Shown: positions 25,329 to 34,334, numbered from the stretch's first letter. The stretch: DNA of 64,000 bases from Bacteroidales bacterium (GCA_014800845.1 JAAVFJ010000009.1:62001-126000); one strand, 5' to 3'. Notes: generated from the sequence alone by a model not told the origin. Made by a program: numbers and translations.

Positions 25329-27152
25329 ATGACAATTAAGAAATTCTTCCTTTCAGTTGCTCTCACTGCCGCGGTGGCGCTCCCGGCCGCGGCCAAGACG
25401 AGCAATGTGCTTGATATCAAGGAGTCGCTCACCGACTCGGCCATAGTCTTCCCTGAATCTTTTGAGCAGAACACCCAGCGCATGCTCGAGGGCTGGTATC
25501 TGAAGAATTACACCACTACTGACGACCGCTACGCGCGCGCCAAGGATGTCCCCGCCTCCGACGATGAGCTCCGCCGCCGCCTGGCAGAACTCCCCACGCT
25601 GCTCGATATGCCTTACAACCAGGTGGTGAAGACCTATATCACCAACTACACCTCAAAGTCGCGCGCCCAGGTGGCTTCAATCCTGGGACTGAGCAACTAC
25701 TATATGCCCATCTTCGAGCAGGCGCTTGAAGCTGCCGGCATGCCTCAGGAGCTGAAGTATGTGCCCGTCATAGAGAGTGGTCTCGACCCCAACGCCGTGA
25801 GCTCGAGCGGTGCCGCCGGCCTCTGGCAATTCATGGTCACCCCCGCAAAGGCTATGGGCCTGGAGGTAAACTCGCTTGTCGATGAGCGCCGCGACCCCTA
25901 TCTGTCGTCGGAAAAGGCTGTGCAGCTGCTCAAGGACCTCTACGACTCCTACGGCGACTGGTATCTGGCCATAGCGGCCTACAACTGCGGCCCCGGCACC
26001 GTAAACAAAGCTCTGCGCCGCGCCGGTGGCGACCCCAAGCAGCATGACTTCTGGAGCATCTACAAGTTCCTGCCCGAACAGACCCGCGGCTATGTGCCCA
26101 AATTCATAGCTGCCAACTACGTGATGAACTATTACGACAAGCACAACATCTCCCCCGTGCTTGCCACCAAGCCGCTCGTCACCGACACCGTGGCGGTGAC
26201 ACACCGTCTCCACTTCAATCAGGTAAGCGAAGTGCTCAACATCCCCGTCGAGGAGCTGCGAATACTCAACCCCCAGTTCCGCGCCGACATAATTCCGGCC
26301 ACCCCCGAGCGCCCCTACTATCTGATTCTCCCCTCTCAGCAAGTCTACGCCTACATTGTGAGCGAAGATGCCATCTTCAATCATGATGCCGACAAATATG
26401 CCCGCCGCGAGACTGCCGAGCCGGGCGAAGCCGCTCCCACTACGCTGGTAGCCACCGCTACTGCTCCTGAGGACAATCTCGTAGCCGAAGTGGCCGCCGC
26501 CCAGGAGCTTGCCGCCGTGAGCACTCAGAGTGCCGCCTCCCGCTCCGGGGGCAAGAGTGTGACCCACAAGGTGGCAGCCGGCGAGACCATCAACACCATA
26601 GCGCAGACCTATGGCTGCACCGCCGCCGACATCAAGGAGTGGAACAATCTGCGTCGCAACGCTGTGCGCACGGGCCAGCAGCTCGTGATCTACACCGCCC
26701 AGGCTCCCGCAGCAACCCCCGCCGCTCCCGCTCCCGCCAAAGCCGCTACTGCCGCTCCCGCCAAGACCCCCGCAGCACAGCCCGTCACCCCCGCCGCTAC
26801 TCCTGCCCGTCAGCGCAAGCAGAGCAAGGTTCAGGAGCAGCCCGCTCCCGCACCCAAGCAGCCTAAAAAGCAGACCAAGCAGCAGAAGCAGAAAGCTCAG
26901 GAGCCGAAGGCCACGCAGCAGACTGTGAAGGAGGGTGACAGCCTGGAGCGCATAGCCCGCCGTCAGGGTGTGACTGTGGATCAGCTCCGCAAAGCCAACC
27001 CGCAGATTAAGGGTGACATGATTCGCACCGGCGACAAGATTAATGTGCCCTCGGCCGGCAAACAGGCCAAAGGCGCCAAGGCCACCAAATCAAGCGGCAA
27101 ATCAAGCTCCAAATCCGCCAAGAGTGGCAAGAGCAGCAAGCGCCGCAAATAA
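25329..27152 (+). CDS. mltD: MltD-like lytic transglycosylase with LysM domains
   Basis: 607 residues. Signal peptide 1-22. The SLT domain at about 120-260 has the catalytic Glu149 in KYVPVIESGLDPNAV, then SGAAGLWQFM and IAAYNCGPGTVNKAL. Two LysM domains follow at about 415-460 (HKVAAGETINTIAQTYGC) and 535-580 (VKEGDSLERIARRQGVT). They are joined by an Ala/Pro/Lys/Gln-rich linker, and the tail is rich in Lys and Ser. It cleaves peptidoglycan to anhydromuropeptides in the periplasm. The basic linker may hold the enzyme on the wall. Confidence 0.93.
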   Translation: MTIKKFFLSVALTAAVALPAAAKTSNVLDIKESLTDSAIVFPESFEQNTQRMLEGWYLKNYTTTDDRYARAKDVPASDDELRRRLAELPTLLDMPYNQVVKTYITNYTSKSRAQVASILGLSNYYMPIFEQALEAAGMPQELKYVPVIESGLDPNAVSSSGAAGLWQFMVTPAKAMGLEVNSLVDERRDPYLSSEKAVQLLKDLYDSYGDWYLAIAAYNCGPGTVNKALRRAGGDPKQHDFWSIYKFLPEQTRGYVPKFIAANYVMNYYDKHNISPVLATKPLVTDTVAVTHRLHFNQVSEVLNIPVEELRILNPQFRADIIPATPERPYYLILPSQQVYAYIVSEDAIFNHDADKYARRETAEPGEAAPTTLVATATAPEDNLVAEVAAAQELAAVSTQSAASRSGGKSVTHKVAAGETINTIAQTYGCTAADIKEWNNLRRNAVRTGQQLVIYTAQAPAATPAAPAPAKAATAAPAKTPAAQPVTPAATPARQRKQSKVQEQPAPAPKQPKKQTKQQKQKAQEPKATQQTVKEGDSLERIARRQGVTVDQLRKANPQIKGDMIRTGDKINVPSAGKQAKGAKATKSSGKSSSKSAKSGKSSKRRK

Positions 27153-27170
27153 TAATCAAACGCTGAAAAG

Positions 27171-27905
27171 ATGAAAATAGCAATCATAGGTCACGGCAAA
27201 ATGGGCCGTGAGGTAGAAAAAGTGGCGCTGAGCCGCGGCCACGAGATAGTGTGCATAATCGACTGCGATAACCGCGACGACTTTCAGTCCGAGGCCTTCC
27301 GCAGCGCCGACGTAGCCATAGAATTTTCAGTGCCGGTGGCCGGCATGTCTAATGTACTCGCCTCTTTTGCCGAGAATGTGCCGGTCGTAAGCGGCACCAC
27401 GGGCTGGCTCGATGAGGCCACTGCCGCCGAGATAGAACAGCTATGTGCCGGCGGAGCAACCCTGCTTCATGCCACCAACTTCTCGCTGGGCGTGAATGTG
27501 ACTATGGCCGCCAACCGCCTGCTGGCTCGCCTGCTCGCTCCCTATCCCGAATACCACGCCTCGCTTGAAGAGGTGCACCACATTCATAAGTTGGACCACC
27601 CCAGCGGCACTGCCATCACCCTGAGCGAACAGCTCGTGAGCGCCAACGAACGATACTGTTCATGGGCCGAAACCGACATACCGGCCCCCGGAGTGCTCCC
27701 CGTAAGAGCTCTGCGCGAGGGTGAGGTGCCCGGCATCCACACAGTGACCTGGACCAGCCCCGACGACAGCATCACGCTGCGTCACGAAGCCAAGAGCCGC
27801 CACGGGTTTGCCGTAGGCGCCGTTGTCGCCGCCGAATGGCTTGCCAAAGCCCCCCGCGGCCACCGCTACTCCATGGCCGATGTGCTCGGCCTCTCCGACA
27901 TTTAA
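27171..27905 (+). CDS. dapB: 4-hydroxy-tetrahydrodipicolinate reductase
   Basis: 244 residues. N-terminal NAD(P) motif IAIIGHGKMGREVEKVAL, then VVSGTTGWLDEATAAEI. The catalytic and substrate block EEVHHIHKLDHPSGTAITL carries the DapB His and Lys signature. It makes tetrahydrodipicolinate for lysine and diaminopimelate, hence cell wall. It lies between the lytic transglycosylase (18 bases) and lepB (11 bases), one operon. Confidence 0.95.
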   Translation: MKIAIIGHGKMGREVEKVALSRGHEIVCIIDCDNRDDFQSEAFRSADVAIEFSVPVAGMSNVLASFAENVPVVSGTTGWLDEATAAEIEQLCAGGATLLHATNFSLGVNVTMAANRLLARLLAPYPEYHASLEEVHHIHKLDHPSGTAITLSEQLVSANERYCSWAETDIPAPGVLPVRALREGEVPGIHTVTWTSPDDSITLRHEAKSRHGFAVGAVVAAEWLAKAPRGHRYSMADVLGLSDI

Positions 27906-27916
27906 TCTAATTAAGC

Positions 27917-29347
27917 ATGGAACAGAAACCCCGCCTCTTCTCCAAAGATGATTTTCTGAGCCGCCTGCGCGCCATTAAGGCCACGCGCTGGGTGCGCTTC
28001 TCCATAGTCTGCCTCGTCTACATCCTCTGGGTGATATGGATGGGCAACCCCTGGCTGCTACTTGTGCTGCCGCTGCTCTTTGACATCTACATCACCTCCT
28101 ACATCCCCCTGACATGGTGGAAGAGCTCCAAGAGCAAAGTGACCCGCACCGTTATGAGCTGGGTAGACGCCATAGTCTACGCTCTCGTGCTCGTCTACTT
28201 CATCTTCGCCTTCGTGGGGCAGAACTACAAGATACCCTCTTCAAGCCTTGAGAAGACGCTGCTGATCGGTGACTATCTCTGGGTGAACAAGGCCGTCTAC
28301 GGCCCCCGTGTGCCCCAGACTCCCATCCATTTCCCTCTGGCGCAGCACACACTGCCCGTCACCGACAGCAAGAGCTATTCCGATATTATTCAACTCCCCT
28401 ACCACCGCCTGCCGGGCGTACGCAGCGTGGAGCGCTACGACATAGTAGTGTTCAACGCTCCCTGCGCCGACACCGTGGCGCTGAAGATGCAGGAGCCTGA
28501 TTACTACCATATTGTAGACATGCTCGAGGCTGAAGGTGTACCCGATGGCCGCGCCTACATAGCCGCTCACCCCGAGCAGTTCGGCGAAGTGGTGTGGCGC
28601 CCCGTGGACCGTCGCGAAAACTTCGTGAAGCGCACCATAGGTCTGCCCGGCGACCGCATCAAGATTGTAGACGACATTATCTACATCAACGGCAAGCCGC
28701 TGACGGAACCTAAATATGTGCAGCACAACTACGTGGTGCCGGTGAGCTCCCCCGTGAGCAGCGAGCAGTGGAAGGGGTCGGGCGTAAGCCTCGTCGATGC
28801 CGGCACCGCTCCCCAGACCGCTCCGGGCATAGACTATCAGTTCTACAATGTGCCCCTCACCTCCGAATCGCTCGCCAAGGTGAAGAAATTCCCGCAGGTG
28901 TCAGGCGAGATTGTGCGTCTCTCGAAGCTGACCACACCCCTCACTCAGGGCATCTTCCCCGTGGGTGAAGGCCTCGGCTGGGAGCTGCGCAACATGCCGG
29001 AATTCTGGATACCCAAGCAGGGTGCCACTCTCCACCTCACGCCGCAGAATCTCCCCGTCTATCGCCGCGCCATTGAGACTTATGAAGGCAACAAGGTGGC
29101 GCTGCGCGACGGCAAAATCTATATTAACGGCGAGCCTACTGAATACTACACTTTCAAGCTCGATTACTACTGGATGATGGGCGACAACCGCGACAATTCC
29201 TCCGACTCACGCTTCTGGGGCTTTGTTCCTGAAGACCACATTGTAGGCACACCCATGACGGTGCTCGTAAGCTTCGACAATGAGGAGACTTTCCCGGGAA
29301 ACATTCGCTGGAACCGTATGTTCCGCACCCCGAATCCGGATAAGTAG
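27917..29347 (+). CDS. lepB: Signal peptidase I
   Basis: 476 residues, the long form usual in Bacteroidales. Membrane helices at about 27-65 and 83-100. The catalytic Ser110 is in IPSSSLEKTLLIGDYLWV and Lys238 in FVKRTIGLPGDRIKIV. The C-terminal box is YWMMGDNRDNSSDSRFWGF. The residue after the nucleophile is Leu and the usual Pro is Lys (PSSSLEKTL in place of PSxSMxPTL). A large insert of about 110 residues separates the Lys box from the C-terminal box. It removes signal peptides of exported proteins. Its TAG stop is also the first triplet of repeat element 2. Confidence 0.93.
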   Translation: MEQKPRLFSKDDFLSRLRAIKATRWVRFSIVCLVYILWVIWMGNPWLLLVLPLLFDIYITSYIPLTWWKSSKSKVTRTVMSWVDAIVYALVLVYFIFAFVGQNYKIPSSSLEKTLLIGDYLWVNKAVYGPRVPQTPIHFPLAQHTLPVTDSKSYSDIIQLPYHRLPGVRSVERYDIVVFNAPCADTVALKMQEPDYYHIVDMLEAEGVPDGRAYIAAHPEQFGEVVWRPVDRRENFVKRTIGLPGDRIKIVDDIIYINGKPLTEPKYVQHNYVVPVSSPVSSEQWKGSGVSLVDAGTAPQTAPGIDYQFYNVPLTSESLAKVKKFPQVSGEIVRLSKLTTPLTQGIFPVGEGLGWELRNMPEFWIPKQGATLHLTPQNLPVYRRAIETYEGNKVALRDGKIYINGEPTEYYTFKLDYYWMMGDNRDNSSDSRFWGFVPEDHIVGTPMTVLVSFDNEETFPGNIRWNRMFRTPNPDK

Positions 29348-29410
29348 GTTTTAGGTGTTAGAGAGCTCCGAGAACTCGGAGTACTCCGAGAACTCCGAGC
29401 GCTCCCCCCC
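29345..29410. repeat. Composite CTCCGAG intergenic element 2
   Basis: TAGGTTTTAGGTGTTAG (29345-29361) is followed by five 9-base CTCCGAGnn units (29366-29410). The lepB stop codon is the first triplet of the element. The right flank seen in element 1 is missing. Confidence 0.82.
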
Positions 29411-29430
29411 ACTCCCAAATCAAAATTACC

Positions 29431-29937
29431 GTGTATTTAGCTTCAATAGAATGGTATCGTGGCTGGCTCCGCTCCCGCCTGTGCGACGAGCAGGAGCCGG
29501 CTGATGCTGCTTTGCTGACGCGCACCACTATACGCGGCAAATGGGGGGAGCAGCAGCTGACCCTCCCGGTGGAGGGCGGTCGCCGACGCGCGCGTCGGCT
29601 TCCCCCCGCGGAGCGGCGCCTCTCGGAGCATGACGACTGGCGACACACTCACTTTCAAGCCATTACGAGCGCCTACGGCGCCCTCCCCTATTTCCAATAC
29701 TTCGCCCCCTACTTCGCGGAAATCTATGCCTCGGGGGAGAAAAATCTGCTTGCGTTCTGCACCCGTCTGCACGAAACCATCCTCTCACTGGCCACCCTCC
29801 CGGAGCTTACCGAGTATCTTCTACGCAATCCGCGGCGCCTGACACCCCCGGAAGATGCCGACCAATTTCCGCCACACATCACAATTCTTGAACTCCTCTT
29901 TGCCCGCGGGCCCGAAACCATCTTCTATCTGCTTTAA
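29431..29937 (+). CDS. WbqC-family protein
   Basis: 168 residues from the GTG at 29431, just beyond repeat element 2. Features of the WbqC-like family are an early WYRGWLRSRL, a middle DWRHTHFQAITSAYGALPYF and YFAPYFAEIY. Related proteins occur in surface-polysaccharide loci, and here the gene follows lepB as it does in other Bacteroidales. Enzymatic role unknown. It is shorter than typical members (about 200), with a short N-terminal part. Confidence 0.75.
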   Translation: MYLASIEWYRGWLRSRLCDEQEPADAALLTRTTIRGKWGEQQLTLPVEGGRRRARRLPPAERRLSEHDDWRHTHFQAITSAYGALPYFQYFAPYFAEIYASGEKNLLAFCTRLHETILSLATLPELTEYLLRNPRRLTPPEDADQFPPHITILELLFARGPETIFYLL

Positions 29938-29945
29938 TTACCGCA

Positions 29946-30551
29946 ATGCTCCGTTTAGCACTCATACTCTCCCTGCTGTCTGCTTCGCTTCTGCTCCGCG
30001 CCGAAGAGCCGGAAGTGGAGGTGAAGGCCTACCGTGGCTTCTACAGATTTGTAGATGAATACGGCGATACATGCCGCATGACGGTGATTCGCGACATCTA
30101 CGTCTACCCCCCTCTCCGCTTCAAAAACAAGAAGGATGAGGAATTCTATTGGCGCACGGTGCGCGATGTGCGCAAGACGCTCCCCTACGCCAAACTCGCC
30201 TTCTCCACCCTCTGCGAGACTTACGAATACATACAGACCATTCCCGACGCCAAGCGCCGCGAGGCTCATCTGAAAAGGCTTGAAAAGGACATATTCGAGC
30301 AATATAAGCCCGCCATCAAGTCCATGACCAAAGGGCAGGGGAAGGTGATGCTGAAGCTCATAAACCGCGAGACCCACCAGAGCACATTCAATATTGTAAA
30401 AGCCTTCTTGGGGAGCTTCCGAGCCGGCTTCTGGCAGACCTTCGGCCGCTTCTTCGGCATCAACATCAAGCAGTCCTGGCATCCCGACCGCAACAAAGAG
30501 GACGCCACTATCGACCGCATTGCCACCCTAATAGAGCAAGGCGCCCTTTAA
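29946..30551 (+). CDS. DUF4294 domain protein
   Basis: 201 residues. Signal peptide about 1-19 (LALILSLLSASLLLRAEEP), then a single DUF4294 domain with DIYVYPPLRFKNKKDEEFYW, VRDVRKTLPYAKLAF, MTKGQGKVMLKLINRET and a closing SWHPDRNKEDATIDRIATLI. Secreted, of unknown function. Begins 8 bases after the WbqC-family gene and ends this plus-strand cluster. Confidence 0.88.
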   Translation: MLRLALILSLLSASLLLRAEEPEVEVKAYRGFYRFVDEYGDTCRMTVIRDIYVYPPLRFKNKKDEEFYWRTVRDVRKTLPYAKLAFSTLCETYEYIQTIPDAKRREAHLKRLEKDIFEQYKPAIKSMTKGQGKVMLKLINRETHQSTFNIVKAFLGSFRAGFWQTFGRFFGINIKQSWHPDRNKEDATIDRIATLIEQGAL

Positions 30552-30610
30552 CACCGCACCTCAAATCTCCAAAGCACACAGAAAGGCGCGGAGCGCCACA
30601 ATCTCAATAG

Positions 30611-30677
30611 CCGGGGGCGCAGCCCCCGGTGGGGTCCGGCAATTAACGTGCCCCGGAGGGGTACTACTCCGGGCTTG
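30611..30677. repeat. GC-rich double palindrome between convergent genes
   Basis: An 8-bp hairpin CCGGGGGC/GCCCCCGG with a 3-base loop (30611-30629) is followed by a 7-bp hairpin CCCGGAG/CTCCGGG (30653-30674). Neither has a T run. The pair sits between converging DUF4294 and coiled-coil genes and looks like a REP-type palindrome that could protect or end both transcripts. Confidence 0.6.
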
Positions 30678-30680
30678 CCT

Positions 30681-31208
30681 TTAGAGTTCGTCATCGTAGG
30701 GGGAGGTGTACCAGTTGTCGGATAGGTCAGGGGGCGCGGGGGGTGCGGAATCGGAGGCCGGTTTCGGGGCTGCTGACTTCGGGGGGAGGGGGCTCAGCTC
30801 CTCTGACGATTCGCTCAGGGCGCTGCTGAGGCGCGTGCGGGTCTCGGCCAACTGGCGGCGCGCCTCCGAGAGCCGCGACTTCAGCTTCTCAATGCGGCGA
30901 CGGTAGGCCGAAATCAGTTCATCGACCTTGTCAAACTCCTCCTGCAAAGTGCGTATCTCCTCGGCCTGGTCCTCGTAGCGGGTGCGCTCCGCGGCGTAGA
31001 GCTGCTGCTGCTCGCTCATGAGCATCGTGAGCCGCTGGCGCTCATTCTCGGCTTCGGTGAGCCGCCCCTGCATTAACGCCTGATTTTCAAGAGCTTCAGT
31101 CTGAAGCGTCTGCATGCGCGCATCGGCCTCGGCGAGCGCGGCCTCAAGCTCGGCAAGCGCACGCGAGGCGCGACACGGATGAAAGAAAACCTGGCGCGGT
31201 GTCATCAT
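30681..31208 (-). CDS. Coiled-coil protein, partner of the PEP-synthase-like gene
   Basis: 175 residues, family not recognised. About residues 15-130 are an uninterrupted charged coiled coil (LEAALAEADARMQTLQTEAL through RLSEARRQLAETRTRL). A Pro/Ala/Ser-rich tail follows, ending in an acidic DDEL. No signal peptide or membrane segment. Its ATG overlaps the stop of the upstream twin-receiver gene by four bases (ATGA), so the two are translated together and may interact. The start could be either of two adjacent ATGs. Confidence 0.7.
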   Translation of the reverse strand: MMTPRQVFFHPCRASRALAELEAALAEADARMQTLQTEALENQALMQGRLTEAENERQRLTMLMSEQQQLYAAERTRYEDQAEEIRTLQEEFDKVDELISAYRRRIEKLKSRLSEARRQLAETRTRLSSALSESSEELSPLPPKSAAPKPASDSAPPAPPDLSDNWYTSPYDDEL

Positions 31209-34189
31209 TTGTGGTCGGGACGCATTACTATGCCGCGCGATTTGCGGCCATTAATGGCTATGGTCAGGGGGTCTGGGAAGGCCACGACACGCAGACTGTC
31301 AGTCTCATACTCAGCGGGGATCGAGTCGAGATAGGCGTGGTCAAAGAAGCCGCTGCCTGTGAAGGGATTGACGGTGAAATAGCCCACGCCGAAGCTCGTA
31401 AGATTCTGGAAGAAGTGAGTGCCCTGGCTGGGCTCCACGGTGTAGCCCGGCAGCGCGGTCTCCGCTATGAGGCGTGCGCCGGCAATCTGCGCCCACTTCA
31501 CCGGTATGCCCAGCGCGGAGTCAGAGGAGCCCCAGCGCCCGGGACCGATGAGTATATAGGGCTTCTGCTCGGCAATCATCCGGGTGTTGAGCTCCTCAAT
31601 CTCACGCGCCAACTCGGAGTTGCGCGAGGAGTCGAAAGCCTCGGGACGCACGTAGACAATGTGGCGCACATCCTCCATCAGCCCGTGGCCGAGCGCAGTG
31701 TCGGAGCGCAGAATCAGTTCGGAATCCGGGTGGTCGAGCACCGAATCGTCGAGCATCTCCTTCTGGTCCACGATGGGGCGTATCTGTAGCCAATAGATGG
31801 TTCCCTTATGCTCTGACGAGGCGTTGATGCCGGGGGCTATCACGCCGGCAAACTCTATCTCCACCGGTCGCCCCATGGCGGCCTGCCCCGTCTCGAGCAT
31901 AAACTGCACGGCGGGGGCGAGGGGGAAGATGTCATGGCGCAGCACATTGGCAAAGGTCACCACCTTGCGTCCGCGCCCCTGATCGGTGTCGCGCATGATG
32001 CGGTCTATGCCGTCGTAGGTGCTCACCATGAAGCGCATGGAGCCGTCGGCCACGGCGTCGGCCACCTTCAGGCGCGTTATGTTGAAATCATCATTGACCT
32101 GAAAGTCGCGAGTTATGTCGGCGCAGGGGAGCGCGTCAAACTCCGTCTGGGTGTCGCGCAGAGCCAGGTCGAGCGTAGAGGTCTGCAGCACATTGGCCGG
32201 GTGATGAGGGGAGAAGCGGAGAGCGCGACCGCCGTCCACTATGTATTTACCCAGGCCCACGGCCACCTCAGCCACACCCTCCTCGGGCACCTCGTCGCCT
32301 ATGGGGTAGTAATTTATGGAGCGCCCCACGCCGGAGAATGAGGGGTAATGATAGTCGCCGTGGGTTTCACCCACCACCTCCTGAAGGATGACGGCCATCT
32401 TCTCCTGGTCAATCACGTTGCGGGTGGCGTTCATGTAAGCCTTTGACTCAGCGAAGAATACGGAGGCATAGACACCCTTGATGGCATCGGTCAGGAGCGT
32501 CAGCATGCGGTCGCGGTCAGGCAGACGGGGAATCATGTAGGTGCTGTAGACACCTGCAAAGGGCTGATAATGAGAGTCTTCAAGCAGCGATGAGGAGCGC
32601 ACGGCCAGCGGACGGTCCACCACGTCGAAGAGCGCCAGCAGGTCCTCCTTCACCTTCTCGGGAAGCGATGCGCGCAGAAACGCACGGAGTATCTCCTCGT
32701 CGCCGGCATTGGAGAGCGCCAGGGGGTAGAGACCGTTGTTCTCCATGAATTCGTCGAAAATGTCGGTACAGAGTACCACCGTACGGGGGATGGTAATCTG
32801 TGCGCCGTGGAAATTCTCGCACTCCGGGTGGCGCTTGATGATGGAGTCTATGAATGCCAGGCCGCGCGCCTTGCCACCCATGGAGCCCTGTCCTATGCGG
32901 GCGAAGTTGGAATAGCGGTCAAACCGGTCTTTCTGAAACACGGCCACCACGCCGCGGTTCTTCATGCGGCGGTATTTCACTATGCACTCGGCTATGAGCT
33001 GGCGCACGGCCGGCACCTGATTTATGTCGGTCATCTGCAGCGTCTTGAGCGCGGAGGCTATGGGGAACAGAGCTCGGGAATAGAGCCAGCGCGATATGTC
33101 GTTGTTGCGCGAATGAGCATAAAGTGCTTCTGCCGGAATTTTATCTACATTAAGCTGAAGGTCCTTGAGATTGCGCAGACGCATTATCTCGTGGCCATCC
33201 TTAGGGTCCTTCACCAGGAAGTCGCCGAAACCGAATAGGAAACCCACGGCGCTGCGCAGCTCCTGCGGCAGTGTCTTGGAGTTTTTGTCAATGAAGTGGC
33301 CTCGGAAGGGGGCTACGCGGTCGGCGTTCTCGGTCTCGGAGCTTTCTACTATTATGGGTATGCAGGGGTCCTTTTCGCGCACATACTGCGCAAACTCTAT
33401 GCCCGCGTTGCGGTCCTTGCGTCCGTGGCGGGGAAAAGATACGTCAGTGATTATGCCGAGCATGCGCCCCGCGTAGCGGTCATAAAGCTCGCAAGCCTCC
33501 TCGTAGTTACGCGCAAGAATCACTTTCGGGCGTCCGCGCATGCGCAACATCTGCTCATGCTCATTGAGAGCCTCGGTGCTGAACTCGCGGCTCTGGGTGA
33601 GCAGGAATTTATAGAGATGCGGAAGCACGGCGGAGTAGAAGCGCACGGAGTCCTCCACGAGCAGAATGGTCTGCACGCCGATCTCGCCTACATCGACCGG
33701 GGCGTTCATCTTGTCCTCCAGCAGTTTGATGATTGCCAGAATCAGGTCTACGTTGCCGAGCCAGGAGAACACGTAGTCCACACCGGAGAGGTCCTCGTTC
33801 TCCAGCCTGCGGCTCACCTCTTTGCTGAAGGGGGTGAGCACCACAAAGGGGATGTCGGGGTATAGCCGGTCTATCTCCTTAGCCTCGCGGAAGGTCTCGG
33901 ATATGTCCACGCCGGGCATGGCTATAATCAGGTCAAAGGCCTGGGTGGCAAGCAATTCGCGGGCCTGGGCGAAGGTCGCGGCCTTTGTGAAGCGGGGGGG
34001 CGAGGAGAGGTTGAGGGAGACATACTCCATGTAGACCTGCTCCTCCACGCGGCCATCCTCCTCCATCATGAAGGCATCGTAGGGGGTGGCTATGAGCAGA
34101 ACATTGAAGATACGGCGCTGCATTAACTGGCCGAAAGCAGTGTCTTTAAGGTAGAGGCGAGAAATTGCCGCTTCGTTGATGCGGTGCAT
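31205..34189 (-). CDS. Twin-receiver PEP/pyruvate-binding (PPDK N-terminal) protein
   Basis: 994 residues. A first receiver-like domain (about 25-160) lacks the phosphoacceptor Asp (LIIAMPGVD). A second (about 172-325) keeps the set: Glu179-Asp180, Asp249 in GIITDVSFP, Ser in IIVESSE and Lys302. From about 430 to the end comes an ATP-grasp PPDK/PEP-synthase N-terminal domain with GQGSMGGKARGLAFID and RSSSLLEDSHYQPFAGVYS. The swivelling His domain and PEP barrel of real PEP synthases are absent. It is therefore probably a phosphorylation-tuned ATP-binding regulator or phosphotransferase; the substrate is unknown. Often annotated simply as PEP synthase. Confidence 0.85.
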   Translation of the reverse strand: MHRINEAAISRLYLKDTAFGQLMQRRIFNVLLIATPYDAFMMEEDGRVEEQVYMEYVSLNLSSPPRFTKAATFAQARELLATQAFDLIIAMPGVDISETFREAKEIDRLYPDIPFVVLTPFSKEVSRRLENEDLSGVDYVFSWLGNVDLILAIIKLLEDKMNAPVDVGEIGVQTILLVEDSVRFYSAVLPHLYKFLLTQSREFSTEALNEHEQMLRMRGRPKVILARNYEEACELYDRYAGRMLGIITDVSFPRHGRKDRNAGIEFAQYVREKDPCIPIIVESSETENADRVAPFRGHFIDKNSKTLPQELRSAVGFLFGFGDFLVKDPKDGHEIMRLRNLKDLQLNVDKIPAEALYAHSRNNDISRWLYSRALFPIASALKTLQMTDINQVPAVRQLIAECIVKYRRMKNRGVVAVFQKDRFDRYSNFARIGQGSMGGKARGLAFIDSIIKRHPECENFHGAQITIPRTVVLCTDIFDEFMENNGLYPLALSNAGDEEILRAFLRASLPEKVKEDLLALFDVVDRPLAVRSSSLLEDSHYQPFAGVYSTYMIPRLPDRDRMLTLLTDAIKGVYASVFFAESKAYMNATRNVIDQEKMAVILQEVVGETHGDYHYPSFSGVGRSINYYPIGDEVPEEGVAEVAVGLGKYIVDGGRALRFSPHHPANVLQTSTLDLALRDTQTEFDALPCADITRDFQVNDDFNITRLKVADAVADGSMRFMVSTYDGIDRIMRDTDQGRGRKVVTFANVLRHDIFPLAPAVQFMLETGQAAMGRPVEIEFAGVIAPGINASSEHKGTIYWLQIRPIVDQKEMLDDSVLDHPDSELILRSDTALGHGLMEDVRHIVYVRPEAFDSSRNSELAREIEELNTRMIAEQKPYILIGPGRWGSSDSALGIPVKWAQIAGARLIAETALPGYTVEPSQGTHFFQNLTSFGVGYFTVNPFTGSGFFDHAYLDSIPAEYETDSLRVVAFPDPLTIAINGRKSRGIVMRPDHK

Positions 34190-34208
34190 AGGCGCTGAGG
34201 GTTTAGGT

Positions 34209-34246
34209 AAAAAAGGAAAGCGGCCGATGCTGAGTGCATCGGCCGC
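34209..34246 (-). terminator. Terminator of tRNA-Met
   Basis: A perfect 11-bp stem (34220-34230 with 34236-34246, GCGGCCGATGC) follows the tRNA on the minus strand; a pyrimidine run TTTCCTTTTTT follows. It lies 19 bases before the next minus-strand gene, so it separates the tRNA from it. Confidence 0.82.
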
Positions 34247-34260
34247 AAGGTTGTTGTTTG

Positions 34261-34334
34261 TAGCGGGATCGAGAATTGAACTCGAGACCTCCGGGTTATG
34301 AATCCGACGCTCTAACCAACTGAGCTATCCCGCC
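34261..34334 (-). tRNA. tRNA-Met (CAT anticodon)
   Basis: 74 bases on the minus strand. The acceptor stem GGCGGGA pairs with TCCCGCT apart from one wobble/mismatch at the end. The D arm is GCTCAGTTGGTTAGAGC, the anticodon loop TTCATAA (CAT) and the T arm TCGAGTTCAATTCTCGA. CCA is not encoded. The G1-C-type acceptor pairing fits elongator Met rather than initiator. A CAT anticodon could also be lysidine-modified tRNA-Ile, which cannot be excluded by eye. Confidence 0.93.

Noticed and set aside
31205-34189. Classical phosphoenolpyruvate synthase
   Set aside because: The phosphohistidine domain and the PEP-binding barrel are missing, and two receiver domains precede the ATP-grasp part.
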